A stretch of DNA of 13,974 bases, taken from an uncultured Coriobacteriales bacterium (GTDB taxonomy: Bacteria; Actinomycetota; Coriobacteriia; Coriobacteriales; UMGS124). How positions within the stretch are numbered: the stretch's first letter is position 1; the number at the start of each line of letters is the position of its first letter. Of the stretch, positions 12,288 through 13,974 are shown piece by piece. The DNA is taken from positions 1 through 13,974 of the forward strand of contig CAIFEU010000069.1 in NCBI GenBank assembly GCA_903789505.1, written 5' to 3'. The notes beneath the pieces were generated by a model, which saw nothing but the letters and a program-made list of their open reading frames with translations, was not told the DNA's origin and did not search any database. The position numbers were made by a program, and so were the translations under genes.

Positions 12288-13470
12288 CAGCAACGTCGGC
12301 ATCTCCCGCCGCCGCATGCTCGGCGGCGTCGGCGCGCTCGCGCTGGCGGGCGCCGTCGGCATGACGCTGGGCGGCTGCTCGGGGGCGGCGCGGACGTCGG
12401 GCGGCGCGACGTCGTCGCCGGCGGACGCGGCGGGGTCGTCCGCCGGCGACGGGGAGGCGCCTTCGTCGTCGCATGCCGACTCGTCGTCATCGGCAGACCA
12501 GCTCGTCTCGCGCGTGTTCTTCGCGTTTGACACGCTCGTCACGATCAAGGGCGCAGGCATCACCGACGAGATGTTCGACTCCATCGCCTCCGAGCTGCAG
12601 CGCTTCGACGCGCTGTTCTCGGCGCACAAGGACGACTCCGACATCGGGCGCATCAACGCCGCCGGCGGCGCACCGGTGCAGGTCGATCCCGACACGGCCG
12701 ACCTCATCTCGCGCTCGCTCGAGGTGTGCGACCTGTTCGACGGCGACTTCGACATCACGATCGGCTCCGTCAGCCTCCTGTGGGACTTCGTCGAGGGGGT
12801 CAAGCCCTCAGACGAGGCCATCGCCCAGGGGGTCGCGCACGTTGACTACCACGGCGTGCGCGTGGACGGCACCACGGTCACGCTTGACGACCCGGATGCC
12901 AAGCTCGACCTGGGCGGCATCGCGAAGGGGTGGATCGCCGGGCGCCTCGACGAGATGCTGGGGTCGTGGGGCGTCGAGCACGCCGACATCGACCTCGGAT
13001 CGAGCAGCATCTACCTGCGCGGTGCCAAGCCAGACGGGTCGGACTGGAGGCTCGGCCTGCGCGACCCCGCCAACCCCGAGGGGTCGAGCCTGGGCGTGAT
13101 CGAGGCGTCCGACGCCGCAGTCGTCACGAGCGGCCTGTACGACCAGCACTTCGTGCTCGACGGCGTCGATTACTACCACATCCTCGACCCCCGCACCGGC
13201 TATCCTGCCCAGACCGACATGGCGGCGCTGACCGCCGTCCTGGGCGACTCGCTGCTCGGGGACGGGCTCACCACGGCGTTCTTCATCCGTGGGGTTCAGG
13301 GTTCGCTGGACTGGATCTCGCAGCATCCCGAGCGCGGCGTCGAGGCGGTCTTCATCGGCGACGACGACCGGCTGACGTTCACCGACGGCTTCGTCGACGA
13401 CTACGGCTTCGAGTCGGCGCGCCCCGCATCCTCCTCCGCGGACGCGGGCGCCTCGGCGGCGGAAGGGTAG
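12274..13470 (+). CDS. apbE: FAD:protein FMN transferase (ApbE/FmnB family), Tat-type lipoprotein
   Basis: Moves FMN from FAD onto a Ser/Thr of exported target proteins; acts outside the membrane. The product is 398 residues. The N-terminus has a twin-arginine pattern SRRRML (11-16), a hydrophobic core and the lipobox TLGGC with Cys35, so a Tat-exported lipoprotein is predicted. A Ser/Ala-rich linker (36-76) leads to the ApbE domain (about 80-378): FAFDTLVTIK (83-92), LDLGGIAKGW (211-220), DLGSSSIYLRG (240-250, where many relatives have GG), VVTSG (283-287), HILDPRTGYP (302-311) and GDGLTTAFF (329-337), which carries a probable metal ligand, Asp330. Starts at 12274 or 12280 are both served by GGGAGG; the choice shifts only two residues. 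It sits between Gx and NusG-II genes. No target flavoprotein is in the window. Confidence 0.93.
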   Translation: MTMSDSNVGISRRRMLGGVGALALAGAVGMTLGGCSGAARTSGGATSSPADAAGSSAGDGEAPSSSHADSSSSADQLVSRVFFAFDTLVTIKGAGITDEMFDSIASELQRFDALFSAHKDDSDIGRINAAGGAPVQVDPDTADLISRSLEVCDLFDGDFDITIGSVSLLWDFVEGVKPSDEAIAQGVAHVDYHGVRVDGTTVTLDDPDAKLDLGGIAKGWIAGRLDEMLGSWGVEHADIDLGSSSIYLRGAKPDGSDWRLGLRDPANPEGSSLGVIEASDAAVVTSGLYDQHFVLDGVDYYHILDPRTGYPAQTDMAALTAVLGDSLLGDGLTTAFFIRGVQGSLDWISQHPERGVEAVFIGDDDRLTFTDGFVDDYGFESARPASSSADAGASAAEG

Positions 13471-13477
13471 CGCGTCG

Positions 13478-13974
13478 ATGGCGCTGCGGACGGGTTCGGG
13501 AGGGGACGGCGGCCGGGCGCGGCCGCGGGACGGGAAGGCGGCGCGCGACGCCCGGCGCGCCCAGGCCTGGGTCGACCGGGCGGAGCGCCGCGAGTCCGAG
13601 CCCGCCCTCATGGTGACGCGCGCTGACGTGCTGGTCGCCGTCGCGGGGCTGGCACTTGCCGGCGTCGTGGCGGCGCGCATGTGGTTCGGCGCGGGCGCGT
13701 CCGGCGGCGGCTCGCCGACCCTCGGTGCCGACCTTTCCGCGGGGGCGGACGGCTCGGCTCCCGTCGGCGCCTCGGCGTCCCAGGGGTCCGCCGCGGGCTC
13801 GGGGCTGTACGCGGTCGTGCAGAACACGCAGGGCTTTCGCGAGGTGCTGCCTCTCTCGCAGGATGCGACGGTGCGCGTCGAGAGCTCCTTGGGCACCAAC
13901 GTCGTGGAGGTCTCCGACGGTCGCGTGCGCGTCTCGGAGGCGGACTGCGCCAACCAGGTCTGCGTCCAGCCGGG
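13478..13974 (+). CDS. membrane-anchored NusG domain II protein, EetA-like, cut by window edge
   Basis: Frame open from the ATG at 13478 to the right edge (165 codons seen). Residues 1-48 are basic and cytoplasmic, one helix follows (about 50-70, ADVLVAVAGLALAGVVA), then a Gly/Ser/Ala linker (71-108) and the start of a NusG domain II fold: LYAVVQNTQGFREVLPLS, then LGTNVVEVSDGRV and SEADCANQVCVQPG with the paired cysteines Cys157 and Cys162. The domain lies outside the membrane, so it is not the transcription factor NusG. The start is 7 nt after the ApbE stop, with GGAAGGG about 10 nt upstream. EetA of extracellular electron transfer loci has this architecture, to my knowledge. Its biochemical role is not settled; the cysteines might be redox-active or structural. 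Confidence 0.82.
   Translation, partial: MALRTGSGGDGGRARPRDGKAARDARRAQAWVDRAERRESEPALMVTRADVLVAVAGLALAGVVAARMWFGAGASGGGSPTLGADLSAGADGSAPVGASASQGSAAGSGLYAVVQNTQGFREVLPLSQDATVRVESSLGTNVVEVSDGRVRVSEADCANQVCVQP

Noticed and set aside
13478..13974. Transcription elongation factor NusG
   Set aside because: Only the domain II-like fold is seen, placed after a membrane helix on the outer side; there is no NGN domain.
1..13974. CRISPR arrays, insertion sequences, tRNA or rRNA genes
   Set aside because: I saw no spaced repeat array, transposase motif, terminal inverted repeats or tRNA-like cloverleaf in reading the window.

Overview
The window is very GC-rich and tightly packed, with GTG starts and strong purine-rich ribosome sites. 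A FabK-type fatty acid operon, an AmmeMemoRadiSam pair and a Gx transporter / NusG-domain-II / ApbE module together suggest a high-GC anaerobe of the class Coriobacteriia (an Olsenella, Collinsella or Atopobium relative). This assignment rests on gene content and composition only; no marker RNA gene is present.

Bases 1-5751, minus strand, hold a type II fatty acid synthesis operon read right to left: fabH, acpP, fabK, fabD, fabG, fabF, the last cut by the left edge. It covers initiation (FabH), the carrier (AcpP), malonyl loading (FabD), condensation (FabF), ketoreduction (FabG) and the final enoyl reduction by the FMN enzyme FabK. Dehydratase and acetyl-CoA carboxylase genes are not in the window and may lie beyond the left edge. 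Several gaps in the operon contain perfect GC-rich hairpins. The acpP leader is strongly structured, and the fabH ribosome site sits in a small hairpin. Just upstream of fabH on the same strand (5827-7383) is a membrane-anchored GH25 muramidase with an unusual low-complexity cytoplasmic region of about 225 residues.

Bases 7384-7666 are a divergent intergenic region. An MFS exporter follows on the plus strand (7667-8887). It converges, across a short GC-rich gap with a run of 14 C, on a minus-strand AmmeMemoRadiSam pair: a fused LigB/MEMO-like plus AMMECR1 protein (9959-11365) followed by a radical SAM enzyme (8966-9865). This conserved set has no settled function.

A 175-bp divergent region with plausible promoters both ways leads into a plus-strand operon (11541 to the right edge): a Gx-family membrane protein, a Tat-type lipoprotein ApbE flavin transferase, and a membrane-anchored NusG-domain-II protein cut by the right edge. 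The same three families (EetB, FmnB, EetA) occur together in the flavin-based extracellular electron transfer loci of Listeria and lactobacilli. I read this as part of such a system outside the Firmicutes. With the Amr pair next to it, this is the most interesting part of the window.
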